A stretch of 64,000 nucleotides of DNA from Anabaena sp. 4-3. Its GTDB lineage: Bacteria; Cyanobacteriota; Cyanobacteriia; Cyanobacteriales; Nostocaceae. This document shows positions 17,352-28,400 of this stretch, piece by piece (within the stretch, counting starts at the first letter, position 1; every line of letters starts with the position of its first letter). The notes below the pieces were generated by a model. The model had not been told where the DNA came from. It ran no database searches and saw only the letters and a program-made list of their open reading frames with translations. The DNA lies in NCBI RefSeq assembly GCF_001597745.1, contig NZ_LUHJ01000074.1, positions 109,139 to 173,138 of the forward strand, written 5' to 3'. Both the position numbers and the translations under genes were made by a program.

Positions 17352-19418
17352 ATGATCTGCTGCTTAAATCCAGACTGTCCAAATCCTCTTAATCCCAATG
17401 GTAAAAAGGTGTGTCAAAGTTGTGGCACCACCTTAGTACCCTTGTTGAGAAATCGCTTCCGTGTCATCCGAGTGCTTTCTGATGAAGGCGGATTTGGTAG
17501 AACCTATCTATCAGAAGATAAAGATAAACTGAATGAACGTTGTGTCATTAAACAATTAGCTCCAAAATTTCAAGGAACTTGGTCACAAAAAAAAGCGGTA
17601 GAATTGTTTGCTGAAGAAGCCAAACGATTACAAGAACTAGGAGAACATCCGCAAATTCCCACCTTGCTAGCTTACTTTGAGCAAGACAATTGCCTGTATT
17701 TGGTACAACAGTTTATTAATGGGCAGAACTTATTAAAAGAATTACAGCAGCGTAAGACTTATAGACCAGGGGAAATACAAGCAATTTTGCTAGATATATT
17801 ACCTGTTCTCAAATTCATTCACGATCGCGGTGTAATTCATCGTGATATCAAACCAGAAAATATTATTCGTTGTCGTATTGATGGACGGTTAAATCTGATT
17901 GACTTTGGTTCTTCTAAGCAATTAACAGCCAACGTCCAGAATTTTGGCACATCCATTGGTTCACACGGTTACTCTCCTCTCGAACAAATCCGAGATGGTA
18001 AAGCTTATGCAGCTAGTGATTTATTTGCCTTGGGGGCTACTTGTTTTCACTTATTAACTGGCATTTCCCCCTTTCAATTGTGGATGGAACATGGTTATGG
18101 TTGGGCGACAAATTGGCGGCAATATCTGCGTAGTTCCTTAAATCCAGAGTTGGATTTTGTCCTGGACAAGTTATTGCAAAAAGACTTAAAGTCCCGCTAC
18201 CAATCGGCGGATCAAGTCCTGAAAGATATCACTCCTAAACAAATACTTGCATTACCTGCTGCCGGTCAGACATCAGGAAAAATCCCTGTAACTCAAATCA
18301 ATCAAAAACCGCATTTGACGATTATATACTGGCTGATGCGGGCTGGGGTGTTAATGTGTGCTTTCATCTTATTATTTGGTTTTAATGAATCTTGGTATAA
18401 CCAATATCGCCGGATTTACAGTAGTTTATCCGCCAGATTAATTCAGCCTCACAAGAGTTCAACACCTGGGGAGGTAGTTGTGGCACAGCCCCAGAGGATA
18501 ACTTTGAAAGATATCACCTTAGCCAATACCCTCCTCGGCCATGAGAATGCAGTTGTCTCTGTGGCTGTCAGCCCTGATGGTGAGACTATGGCTAGCAGTG
18601 GGGACGATCGCACTATTAAAATTTGGCACATCTCCACAGGTGAGGAAATCGCCACCCTGCCACCGCCAGGCTACCCCAACCAAGGACATTCCCGCAAAGT
18701 CAATGCAGTTGCCATTAGTGCTGATGGTACAACTTTAGTCAGTGGTAGCGATGACAAAACCATCAAACTCTGGAATCTCAAAACTCGTCAAGAAATCAAG
18801 ACTCTTAGAGGACATAGCGATGCAGTTCATGCCTTAGCCATCAGTCCTGATGGTAAAACTTTAGTTAGTGGTAGTGATGACAAGACTATTAAAGTTTGGC
18901 ATTTGGAAAGTGGTAGACTCATCGGTACTCTCACAGGTCATCAATACTGGGTGCGTACAGTTGCAATTAGCCGTGATGGTGCAACTATCGCCAGTGGTAG
19001 TTTTGACAAAACTATCAAAATTTGGGATTTAAAAACTAAATCTTTAATTCGCACCATCGCAGATAATGACGAAACCATAACAGCAATTGCCTTTAGTCCC
19101 GATGGTAACATTCTGGCTACTGCTAGCCGCGATCGCACCATCAAACTCTGGAATTTTGCCCAAGGTACAAGAATACGCACCTTACGAGGTAGTACGGAAA
19201 CAGTCACAGCAATTGCCTTTAGTCCCGATGGTAACACTCTTGCTAGTGCCAGTCGTGACCAAACTATCAAACTTTGGAACCTAGAGACAGGTGAAGAACT
19301 GCGTACCCTGATAGGTCATGAAAACACTGTAACATCCGTTGCTTTTACGCCCAACGGTCAAACTCTAGTTAGCGGTGGTGAAGATAACACGATTAGAATT
19401 TGGCGTGTTGGTAATTGA
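17352..19418 (+). CDS. Serine/threonine protein kinase with WD40 propeller
   Basis: This is a 688-residue eukaryotic-type kinase of the cyanobacterial design. An N-terminal zinc ribbon (CCLNPDC and CQSC) is followed by the kinase domain: Gly-rich loop EGGFGRTY, Lys67 in VIKQL, catalytic Asp165 in HRDIKPEN and metal-binding Asp184 in DFGSS. A transmembrane helix lies at about 323-341, and seven WD40 repeats from about residue 394 to the end give one complete seven-bladed propeller. The kinase would face the cytoplasm and the propeller the periplasmic side. I prefer the ATG at 17352, directly before the conserved MICCLNPDC start, over a TTG at 17325. It is a lone gene whose partner and signal are unknown. 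Confidence 0.9.
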   Translation: MICCLNPDCPNPLNPNGKKVCQSCGTTLVPLLRNRFRVIRVLSDEGGFGRTYLSEDKDKLNERCVIKQLAPKFQGTWSQKKAVELFAEEAKRLQELGEHPQIPTLLAYFEQDNCLYLVQQFINGQNLLKELQQRKTYRPGEIQAILLDILPVLKFIHDRGVIHRDIKPENIIRCRIDGRLNLIDFGSSKQLTANVQNFGTSIGSHGYSPLEQIRDGKAYAASDLFALGATCFHLLTGISPFQLWMEHGYGWATNWRQYLRSSLNPELDFVLDKLLQKDLKSRYQSADQVLKDITPKQILALPAAGQTSGKIPVTQINQKPHLTIIYWLMRAGVLMCAFILLFGFNESWYNQYRRIYSSLSARLIQPHKSSTPGEVVVAQPQRITLKDITLANTLLGHENAVVSVAVSPDGETMASSGDDRTIKIWHISTGEEIATLPPPGYPNQGHSRKVNAVAISADGTTLVSGSDDKTIKLWNLKTRQEIKTLRGHSDAVHALAISPDGKTLVSGSDDKTIKVWHLESGRLIGTLTGHQYWVRTVAISRDGATIASGSFDKTIKIWDLKTKSLIRTIADNDETITAIAFSPDGNILATASRDRTIKLWNFAQGTRIRTLRGSTETVTAIAFSPDGNTLASASRDQTIKLWNLETGEELRTLIGHENTVTSVAFTPNGQTLVSGGEDNTIRIWRVGN

Positions 19419-19750
19419 ACCATAACTCTGTTGTGTCCCTGTTGTTTGATGCTGGAAATTTCAGTAGGGCTATGTTTAAATGCAGTACAACCTTGTGTTA
19501 ACTAAAAATTAAACATCCTAAATTATACTGTCAAAGAATTTTACGCAAATTGCAATCATGACATTTTGAGTTTAGGTGAGATGGCGATCGCACTCAATAC
19601 TCAAACAATTGCAGTTTATCCATGAGCAACATCTGATCCAGACAGCATTTAACCCCATGCAGATTGATTAAACTGCCGCTTTGCTGGCAGCAATTTTAAG
19701 AGAAACAACTACATACAAGTTGTTCATGAAATTATACAAGGTAAAAACAA
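19419..19750. other. Intergenic upstream of the RTX protein gene
   Basis: No gene is seen in these 332 bp. One HIP1 octamer is present. An AAGG ribosome-binding site lies just before the ATG at 19751. Confidence 0.4.
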
Positions 19751-22700
19751 ATGCCAATAAGTTTAACTGGAACAAATTACACTGAGAACTTTGACTCCTT
19801 AGTAAATTCTGGAACAACAGATAGTGTACTACCGTCTGGGTGGGAGTTTTTGGAAAGTGGAAGTAATGCCGACACAACCTACGGTATTAATAATGGCAAT
19901 TCTAATACAGGTAATACATATAGCTACGGCGCAACAGACGATACAGACAGAGCATTTGGTGGATTGCAATCTGGTAGTCTAACACCCACTATAGGAGTCA
20001 GTTTTACAAATAACACAGGTACTACCATCACTTCATTAAACATCAGCTATCGTGGTGAGCAATGGCGATTAGGTACTACAGGTAGACAAGATCGCTTAGA
20101 TTTTCAATACAGCTTAGATGCGACTTCCCTATCAACTGGTAGTTGGATAGATGTTGACTCCTTGGATTTTAGTTCGCCTAATACTTCAACCACAGGTTCT
20201 CTCGATGGTAATGCTGCGGGGAATAATACCACAGTCACAGGAACCATCTCTGGGTTAAATATTGCCAATGGTGCAACCTTCTATTTGCGCTGGCAAGACT
20301 TAAATGCTTCTGGTGCAGATGATGGTTTAGCAATTGACGATTTTTCCCTGTCTATTCCTTCTTCAACCCCCACAGTTAACCTATCCGTTAACAGTAACAC
20401 TGGCACAGAAACAGGAACAACAATAATTACTGTCACCGCTACAGCTTCCAGTGCCGTGACAGGCGAGCAAACTGTTAACCTAGCAGTATCGGGAACTGAT
20501 ATCACTGCCAGCGATTACTACCTCAGCAATACTACAATTACCATTGCCGACGGACAAACCGTTGGTTCTGTCTCCTTCATTGTGGCTGATGATGCCATAC
20601 CTGAAGGAACAGAAACCGCAACATTAACTATTAGCAGTCCATCCGCAGGTATTAGTTTAGGTGCGACCACCTCTCAAAATATTACTATTACTAACAATGA
20701 CGGCAGCTTTTTAACCAAAGTTGGAGGGATCACCAGTGCTAACGGGGCGGAAATTCCAGCTTTTGATCCAGGAAGCGATCGCCTATTTGTTGTTGCTGGT
20801 ACTACCGTAGAAATTTATACTGTTAGTAATACAGGTTCGCTGACTGCGGTTGGTAGTTTAACTCCCGGAATCACTCCTGCTGTTGATACTGCATTAATTC
20901 CCAACAGCGTGGCGGTGAAAAATGGCGTGGTTGCCGTAGCTTATGCAGTACGTACTACAAACAATGCCCAACTAACTGGTAAAGTAGCTTTCTTTAATGC
21001 TGCCGATGGCAATTATATCAGTGCGGTAGATGTGGGTGCATTGCCTGATATGCTCACCTTTACCCCCGACGGCACAAAAATATTAGTAGCTAACGAAGGT
21101 GAACCCAACAGTTACGGTCAAGCCGACTCTGTTGATCCAGAAGGTTCAGTTAGTATCATTGATATTGCTAATGGTGTTGCTAATGCCACAGTGCAAACAG
21201 CCACGTTTACCAGTTTTAACAGTCAGATTCCAACACTCAGAGCCTCTGGTGTCAGGATTTTTGGGCCAAATGCTACAGTTGCTCAAGACTTAGAACCAGA
21301 GTATATTACAGTATCAGGCGATGGTCAAACTGCTTGGATTACCCTACAAGAAAATAATGCGATCGCCATTCTAGATATTGCCAATGCAACCATTACTCAA
21401 ATTCTGCCGTTGGGTGTAAAGAATCACAGTCTACCTGGTAATGGCATAGATGCCAGTGATCGAGACAGTGGTATTAATATTGCGAACTGGCCTGTATTTG
21501 GATTGTATCAACCGGATGCGATCGCCAGCTTCGTAGTTAACAGTCAAACCTACTACATCACCGCTAACGAAGGCGATGCCCGTGACTACACAGGATTTGC
21601 TGAGGAAATTCGTGTTGGTAATGCCGGCTATGTTTTAGATCCAACTGTTTTCCCCAATGCAGCTACACTCAAACAAAACGCCAACTTAGGGCGGTTAACA
21701 GTTACAAATGCCACAGGTGACATAGACGGAGATGGAGATTATGATCGCATTGAGGTATTTGGGGCGCGTTCCTTCTCCATTTGGGATGCAAACGGCAATC
21801 AGGTATTTGACAGTGGCTACCAACTTGAACAAATCACACTTACAAAAGTCCCCACCCTGTTTAACTCCAACGGTGCAGGAGATAGCTTTGACAGCCGCAG
21901 CGACAACAAAGGCCCAGAACCCGAAGGTGTAGTAATTGGAGTCATCGACAACCGCACCTATGCTTTTATCGGTCTAGAACGCACAGGCGATGTTATCGTC
22001 TATGATGTCAGCAATCCCAACCAACCGCAATTTGTCCAGTACATCAACACACCCGCAGACGTTAGCCCTGAAGGACTCACCTTTATTTCCGCCGCCGATA
22101 GTCCCACCGGCAAACCACTGTTAGTCACCGCCAACGAAGTCAGCCAAACAGTAGCGGTGTTTGAAATCACCCCCCCCATTCGTATCCGTGACATTCAAGG
22201 AACAAGCCACACATCCCCATTAGACGGTCAGACAGTCAACAATGTTGCGGGTATTGTCACAGCCATCAGAAACAACGGCTTCTACTTCCAAGACTCCAAC
22301 CCAGACAATGACGACAGCACCAGCGAAGCTATTTTTGTCTTCACCTCATCAGTACCAACTGTACAAGTAGGTGACTCAGTAACCGTCAGTGGTACAGTAA
22401 CAGAATTTCTTCCCGGTGGTTCTAGTGGCACTAACAACTTAACACTCACACAAATTATTAGCCCTGCAATCACTGTACTATCTAGTGGTAATGAGTTACC
22501 CGCAGCTACCATTTTAGGTGATGGAGGTCGGACAATCCCCACCACAGTCATCAGTGATGGTCAAATCAGTGGTACATTCGACCCAGTACAAGAAGGCATC
22601 GACTTCTACGAAAGTTTAGAAGGGATGCGGGTACAGATTAATAATCCTGTAGCCGTAAGTCCGACTAATCAATTTGGGGAAATTTGGGTATTAGCAGATA

Positions 22701-25423
22701 ATGGCGCAAATGCTACCGGACGGACAGCCCGTGGTGGGATCGGAATTAGTGCTAATGATTTTAATCCAGAGCGTATCCAAATAGATGATACTTTACTTAA
22801 TCCGCTTAGTGGCAGCTATTTAACACCCAATGTCAGTGTAGGAGCGCAACTAGATACAATTGTCGGGGTAGTAGACTATAGCTTTGGTAATTATGAGGTA
22901 TTACCAAATACTTTACCCACAGTAGATACACCAAGCACACTTACTAGAGAAGTCACAAACCTCGCTCCTGGTGATAATCAACTGACAGTTGCTACATTTA
23001 ATGTGGAAAATCTTGATCCTAATGATGGGGCAACTAAGTTTAATAATATAGCGGCTCGGATTGTGAATAACTTGCGATCGCCAGACATTATCTCTGTAGA
23101 AGAAATTCAGGATAATAACGGGGCAATCAATGACAGTGTAGTTGATGCAAGTGTAACATACCAGGCTTTGATTGATGCCATAGTTGCTGCTGGTGGCCCC
23201 ACATATCAATATCGACAAATTGACCCAGTGGATGATACCAACGGAGGAGAACCAGGCGGTAATATCCGGGTAGGTTTCCTGTTTAATCCTGGGCGTGTTT
23301 CATTCGTAGACATTCCTGGTGGTACATCAACCTCCAGCACCAGCGTTACCAACACCAACGGTACACCCACACTCTCAGCCAGTCCTGGTTTAATTGACCC
23401 CACCAACACAGCTTTTGATAGCAGTCGTAAACCTTTAGTTGGACAGTTTACCTTTAACGGTCAGACTGTATATATAGTAGCCAATCATTTCAACTCGAAA
23501 GGAGGAGATCAACCCCTATTTGGTGTTAATCAACCCCCCACCCTGACTAGCGAAACCCAACGTAATCAACAAGCAGAGATTGTTAAAAACTTTGTCCAAA
23601 GCATTCTGGCAATTAATCCCAACGCTAATGTTATCGTAGCCGGGGATTTAAACGACTTTGAATTTTCCCATCCCTTAACCACCCTAAAAAGTGCGGGACT
23701 CAATACCTTAATTGAAACTCTGCCAGAAAATGAGCGTTATACCTACAACTTTCAAGGTAATGCTCAAACCCTCGACCACATTTTAGTTAGTAATAACTTA
23801 CTCAGTAACCTAGATGGGTTTGATGTGGTTCATATTAACTCAGAGTTTTATGACCAAGATAGCGACCATGACCCCACAGTAGCTAGATTTAATATCTCAT
23901 CTAACACACCCCCCACAGTTGCCATCCCCATCGCTGACCAAACAGCACCCACAGGTAAAACTTTTAACTTCCAATTTGCTCCCAACGCCTTCACCGATGT
24001 AGAAGATGGTACAAACCTCACTTACACCGCTACTTTAGCAGATGGTAATGAATTACCCAATTGGTTAACCTTCAACCCAGATACTCGCACCTTCTCTGGC
24101 GAATACTCCACACCAGAAACTCTCACCATTCAGGTAACAGCAAAAGATTCACAAGATGCAACCGTGAGTGATGAGTTTGTCTTAACACTCAAACAACCCA
24201 TTCAAGGCGAATTAGGTAACAACATCATCAGAGGTACAAACGAAGGCGATGTCATCGAGGGTTTAGACGGTAGACAATACCTCATAGGACGTGGAGGTAA
24301 CGACAACCTGGATGGCGGTGCTGACAATGACTACGTATTCGGTGGTGCAGGGGATGACAACATCAAGGGTGGCGACGATGCCGGCTTTGACCTACTCTAC
24401 GGCAACGAAGGTAATGACACCCTCGACGGTGGCGACGGTAACGACAACCTCGACGGTGGAACAGGTAATGATCTCCTGATTGGTGGTACTGGTAACGATA
24501 TCTATACTGTAGATAGTTTCGGCGACACCGTAGTTGAGAATGACGGAGAAGGAACAGATAAAGTCAACTCTTTCATCGACTACACACTCGGAGATTACTT
24601 AGAAAATCTCACCCTGTTGGGTAACGCCGCTATTAATGGTACTGGTAACAGCCTCAATAACCACATCATTGGCAACAATAGAGATAATACCCTATATGGT
24701 TTAGATGGTGATGATTGGCTGATGGGTAAGGGTGGTAACGACACCCTGTATGGTGGTATTGGTAATGACCGACTTGATGGTGGTAAAGGTGATGATAGTC
24801 TGGTTGGTGGTGCTGGTAATGATATCTATGAAATAGATAGCTTCGGCGACGAAATTATTGAAGCTGAAGATGGAGGTATAGATACAGTTATCTCTGTTGT
24901 AGATTGGGTTTTAGGGGACAACATAGAAAACCTAACTTTAGTAAGAAATGCTACTGATGGTGGAGGTAATGAACTCAATAACCGCATCATTGGTAATAAT
25001 GCAAGTAATACCCTAGTTGGTTTAGACGGTGATGATTATCTTGCCGGAGGAACAGGCAATGATACACTCATTGGTGGTGATGGCAATGATACTCTAGTCG
25101 GTGGTCGTGATGCAGATAGGTTTGACTTGACTGGTGTTCTGCTTGGTGGTTTTGATACTATCGTTGATTTCCGAACCAGTGAAGATATTGTCCAACTGTC
25201 TGCTAATGAGTTGCAACTCACAGCAGGAAGCTTAGACTCTAGCTTGTTTGTCTTGGGTACGAGTGCGACTACAGAAACTCACCGCTTGATTTACAATCGA
25301 ACTACAGGGGAGCTATTCTTTGATACTGATGGTAGTGGTAGCACTGAATCTGTAAAAATTGCGCTGTTCTCTAATCGTGCGGCGTTAACTGCTGCTAGTT
25401 TTGATGTAGTACCTGAGTTTTAG
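19751..25423 (+). CDS. Secreted RTX multidomain nuclease/phosphatase (ExeM/NucH-like)
   Basis: This 1890-residue protein has no Sec signal and should leave by type I secretion. Domains in order: N-terminal beta-rich region (1-205); Calx-beta domain (about 207-315); beta-propeller of the 'choice-of-anchor I' type (about 320-805); OB-fold like that of YhcR nucleases (about 810-925); endonuclease/exonuclease/phosphatase domain (about 1073-1385) with VATFNVENL, VAGDLNDFE and SDHDP catalytic motifs; a cadherin-like Ig domain (about 1387-1485); and RTX calcium-binding repeats of the GGxGNDxLxGG type (about 1486-1793) with a C-terminal secretion region. It probably degrades extracellular DNA or releases phosphate in calcium-rich surroundings. 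No secretion genes are adjacent. Paralogues with similar shuffled domains are common in cyanobacteria, so the exact substrate is uncertain. Confidence 0.85.
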   Translation: MPISLTGTNYTENFDSLVNSGTTDSVLPSGWEFLESGSNADTTYGINNGNSNTGNTYSYGATDDTDRAFGGLQSGSLTPTIGVSFTNNTGTTITSLNISYRGEQWRLGTTGRQDRLDFQYSLDATSLSTGSWIDVDSLDFSSPNTSTTGSLDGNAAGNNTTVTGTISGLNIANGATFYLRWQDLNASGADDGLAIDDFSLSIPSSTPTVNLSVNSNTGTETGTTIITVTATASSAVTGEQTVNLAVSGTDITASDYYLSNTTITIADGQTVGSVSFIVADDAIPEGTETATLTISSPSAGISLGATTSQNITITNNDGSFLTKVGGITSANGAEIPAFDPGSDRLFVVAGTTVEIYTVSNTGSLTAVGSLTPGITPAVDTALIPNSVAVKNGVVAVAYAVRTTNNAQLTGKVAFFNAADGNYISAVDVGALPDMLTFTPDGTKILVANEGEPNSYGQADSVDPEGSVSIIDIANGVANATVQTATFTSFNSQIPTLRASGVRIFGPNATVAQDLEPEYITVSGDGQTAWITLQENNAIAILDIANATITQILPLGVKNHSLPGNGIDASDRDSGINIANWPVFGLYQPDAIASFVVNSQTYYITANEGDARDYTGFAEEIRVGNAGYVLDPTVFPNAATLKQNANLGRLTVTNATGDIDGDGDYDRIEVFGARSFSIWDANGNQVFDSGYQLEQITLTKVPTLFNSNGAGDSFDSRSDNKGPEPEGVVIGVIDNRTYAFIGLERTGDVIVYDVSNPNQPQFVQYINTPADVSPEGLTFISAADSPTGKPLLVTANEVSQTVAVFEITPPIRIRDIQGTSHTSPLDGQTVNNVAGIVTAIRNNGFYFQDSNPDNDDSTSEAIFVFTSSVPTVQVGDSVTVSGTVTEFLPGGSSGTNNLTLTQIISPAITVLSSGNELPAATILGDGGRTIPTTVISDGQISGTFDPVQEGIDFYESLEGMRVQINNPVAVSPTNQFGEIWVLADNGANATGRTARGGIGISANDFNPERIQIDDTLLNPLSGSYLTPNVSVGAQLDTIVGVVDYSFGNYEVLPNTLPTVDTPSTLTREVTNLAPGDNQLTVATFNVENLDPNDGATKFNNIAARIVNNLRSPDIISVEEIQDNNGAINDSVVDASVTYQALIDAIVAAGGPTYQYRQIDPVDDTNGGEPGGNIRVGFLFNPGRVSFVDIPGGTSTSSTSVTNTNGTPTLSASPGLIDPTNTAFDSSRKPLVGQFTFNGQTVYIVANHFNSKGGDQPLFGVNQPPTLTSETQRNQQAEIVKNFVQSILAINPNANVIVAGDLNDFEFSHPLTTLKSAGLNTLIETLPENERYTYNFQGNAQTLDHILVSNNLLSNLDGFDVVHINSEFYDQDSDHDPTVARFNISSNTPPTVAIPIADQTAPTGKTFNFQFAPNAFTDVEDGTNLTYTATLADGNELPNWLTFNPDTRTFSGEYSTPETLTIQVTAKDSQDATVSDEFVLTLKQPIQGELGNNIIRGTNEGDVIEGLDGRQYLIGRGGNDNLDGGADNDYVFGGAGDDNIKGGDDAGFDLLYGNEGNDTLDGGDGNDNLDGGTGNDLLIGGTGNDIYTVDSFGDTVVENDGEGTDKVNSFIDYTLGDYLENLTLLGNAAINGTGNSLNNHIIGNNRDNTLYGLDGDDWLMGKGGNDTLYGGIGNDRLDGGKGDDSLVGGAGNDIYEIDSFGDEIIEAEDGGIDTVISVVDWVLGDNIENLTLVRNATDGGGNELNNRIIGNNASNTLVGLDGDDYLAGGTGNDTLIGGDGNDTLVGGRDADRFDLTGVLLGGFDTIVDFRTSEDIVQLSANELQLTAGSLDSSLFVLGTSATTETHRLIYNRTTGELFFDTDGSGSTESVKIALFSNRAALTAASFDVVPEF

Positions 25424-25443
25424 GAAAAAAGGCACAAGTGCGA

Positions 25444-25485
25444 CGGCAAGCTATGCTGAAGGTAAAATTTCTGCCTAGCTTGCCG
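25444..25485. terminator. Inverted repeat between convergent genes
   Basis: CGGCAAGCT (25444-25452) pairs exactly with AGCTTGCCG (25477-25485). It lies between the stops of the RTX gene and the last NRPS gene, a natural place for a two-way terminator. The loop is long (24 bases), so the hairpin is only moderately convincing. Confidence 0.4.
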
Positions 25486-25496
25486 CTTGCCGTAGG

Positions 25497-28400
25497 CTAC
25501 TGCTCTAAAGCATGCTTAAGCTTTTCTGCTAATACCTGCACATGAGGTTCTTCTAAAATTGTATAGTGATCACCAGGAAGAATATGTACATCAGTAATTT
25601 CTTGCACCAGTTGATTCCAAGCTAAAATTCGCTCATTGGCATCTTGAGATATTTGTTCAACTTCCTGAATATTAAGTGAATGACTGGCTTGAAAAAAGCT
25701 AACTTTACCAGAGTATAACTTAGCTCGATAGTTAATAATAGCTTGGTGATTAGCTTTATTAACTGCCAGAAAATAACTTATCTGTTCTAAACTAATATCT
25801 GGAGGAAGAAAATCTTCTTTCTTCATGATGTCCAAAACATAACTTAGCTGTTTTTCTGGTGCAATTGTTTCCAGAGTAGTTTTTAAAAATGACAAATCTT
25901 TCCCAAAAGATGCAGCAGTTCCAATAGCAATATTAGCTAACAATTGAGCATCAGTAACTTTACTAAAATCTTGGTGATGATTATTTAATGTTGGTGGTTT
26001 AGAATCTATCAACGCTAGAAAATCTACATTTTCCCCTTGCTTTTGTAGCTGTATAGCCATTTCTAGAGCTATAACACCTCCCATCGACCATCCACCGAGG
26101 AGATAGGGGCCTTCTGGCTGCACCTTTTTTAAAGCTTGAATGTAAAAATTTGCCATGTCTTCAATTTGATTATAAGGCTCACATTCACCATATAATCCTG
26201 GTGCTACTAAACCATAGAAAGGTCTTTCTGCACCTAAATATTTCGCCAAATGATAATAACAAATTACATGACCCTCGCTAGGATGAATACAGAAAAAAGG
26301 CTTTTGATTTCCTAAAGGTTGAATAGAGACTAAAGGAGAAACAGATATAGATGCAGGTTCTTGACGCAGAATACCTGCTAAATGCTCAATAGTTGGGTTC
26401 TTTAAAAAAGCTGATAAAGGTATTTTTTGCTGAAAACTTTTCTCAATTCTAGCAATTAAACGTACAGCTAGAAGTGAATGACCACCAACTTCAAAAAAGT
26501 TATTTTTCACTCCAATCGGACGAATTTGTAAAATTTCTTCCCAAATATTTTTGAGTTGTAATTCTATGCTCTCACGAGGAGGAACAAAAGCATTTTCTGT
26601 AGTTTCATTGAGTAAATCAACAATTGGCAACGCTTGACGATTGACTTTACCATTAGATGTTAAAGGCAAAGTTTTCAACTTCATAAATGCTGATGGAATC
26701 ATGTATTCCGGTAATTTACTTTTCAGAAAATCACGCCAATCATCAACATTTGCAATTACATCTTTACGAGGTACTATATAAGCTACCAGTCTTTGATTAC
26801 CTGTTTCATCTTCTTGTAATAAAACTACAGCTTGTTGAACACTAGAATGTTGAGATAAAACTGTTGTAATCTCTTCTAATTCAATCCGATAACCTCTAAT
26901 TTTTACCTGATTATCAACTCTCCCCAAAAATTCAATATTACCATCTGGCAAGTAACGGGCTAAATCTCCAGTTTTATACAGAAATGCTTTACCATCCTGA
27001 CTAAAAGGATTGGCAATAAACTTTATTTGTGTCAATTCTGGACGATGTAAATAACCGCGCGTCACAGAAGCACCACCAATATATAATTCTCCCTTAACTC
27101 CCATAGGTACAGGTTGCATTTGTTCATCTAATATATAAATTTGGGTGTTAGGAAGGGGACGACCTAAAGGTACTGTTACTGATTGGTATTTGCAGTTATC
27201 TGAACATAATTGATATGTGAGTACACCAACAGTTGTTTCCGTTGGGCCATAATGGTTAATAATTGTACATTCAGGTGCTAATTGTTGAATTTTATTGATT
27301 AAATTCCAACTGGCTGCTTCTCCTCCCAAAATTAATCTTTGTTGGGGGAAAACTGATTTGTTGTTAACAGATGTGAGTATGGCTTCTAAATGTGAGGGAA
27401 CTATCTTTAAACAGTCTATACTATGGGTGCTGAAATAATCTTCTAATGCTTGTGGATCCGTAGCGCGTTCTTTACTAATTATATGTAAACAGCCACCTGT
27501 AGACAGTGCGGGAAAAATTGCTGTATTACCTAAATCAGCAGCTAGGGTAGAAACTGTTGCAAAACTAGATTCTGCGGGTAGATTTAAGCGTTCTCTAATA
27601 CCATAAAGGTAATTAATTAGTTGTTGATGTTCAACTGCTACACCTTTAGGTTTACCTGTAGAACCGGAGGTATAGATAACATAAGCTAAATTTTCAATGC
27701 TAGAATCTGTGTGTGGATTATCGCTACTTTCAGTTATTAAATCCTGTTCTAATTCATCTACACAAATTACATTTACTGTCTCTATTTCTAATTCTTGTGC
27801 TAAGTGCTGTTGAGTTAGTAGAATTGGTGTTTGAGAATCTTGTAACCTTAAAGATACATTCTCTACTGGTAAATCAGCATCTATGGGTAGGTAAGCACCA
27901 CCAGCTTTGAGAATGCCAAGTAGGGAAATGATCATGTCTAGGGAACGATTCATATATATCCCTACTAAAACTTCTGGTTTTACTCCCTGTTTTTGCAGAT
28001 AATGTGCTAATTGATTAGAGCGAGAATTTAGTTCAGCATAGGTTAATTGTTGACTTTCAAAGATAACGGCAACATTATCAGGAGTGCGCGCTACCTGTTC
28101 TGTAAATAGTTGATGGAAGCATTTCTCATCAGAAAAATCTACTTGAGTATCATTGAATTTTACCAACAGTTGATGGTGATCGCTCTCATTTAATAATGCT
28201 AATTGATTAATTGCAGTTTCGGGATTATCAACAGCACTTGTGACTAAAGTTTGAAAATATCCAGCTAAAATTTCAATAATTTCTGCACTAAATAAATTTA
28301 CATCATAATCAAACCCAGCTATTAAACCATCAGCTTGCTGAACACAGGAAAGTTTAACCCTGAAACGTTCAGTACAAGCAAACTGCTTGTAAATTGAGAA

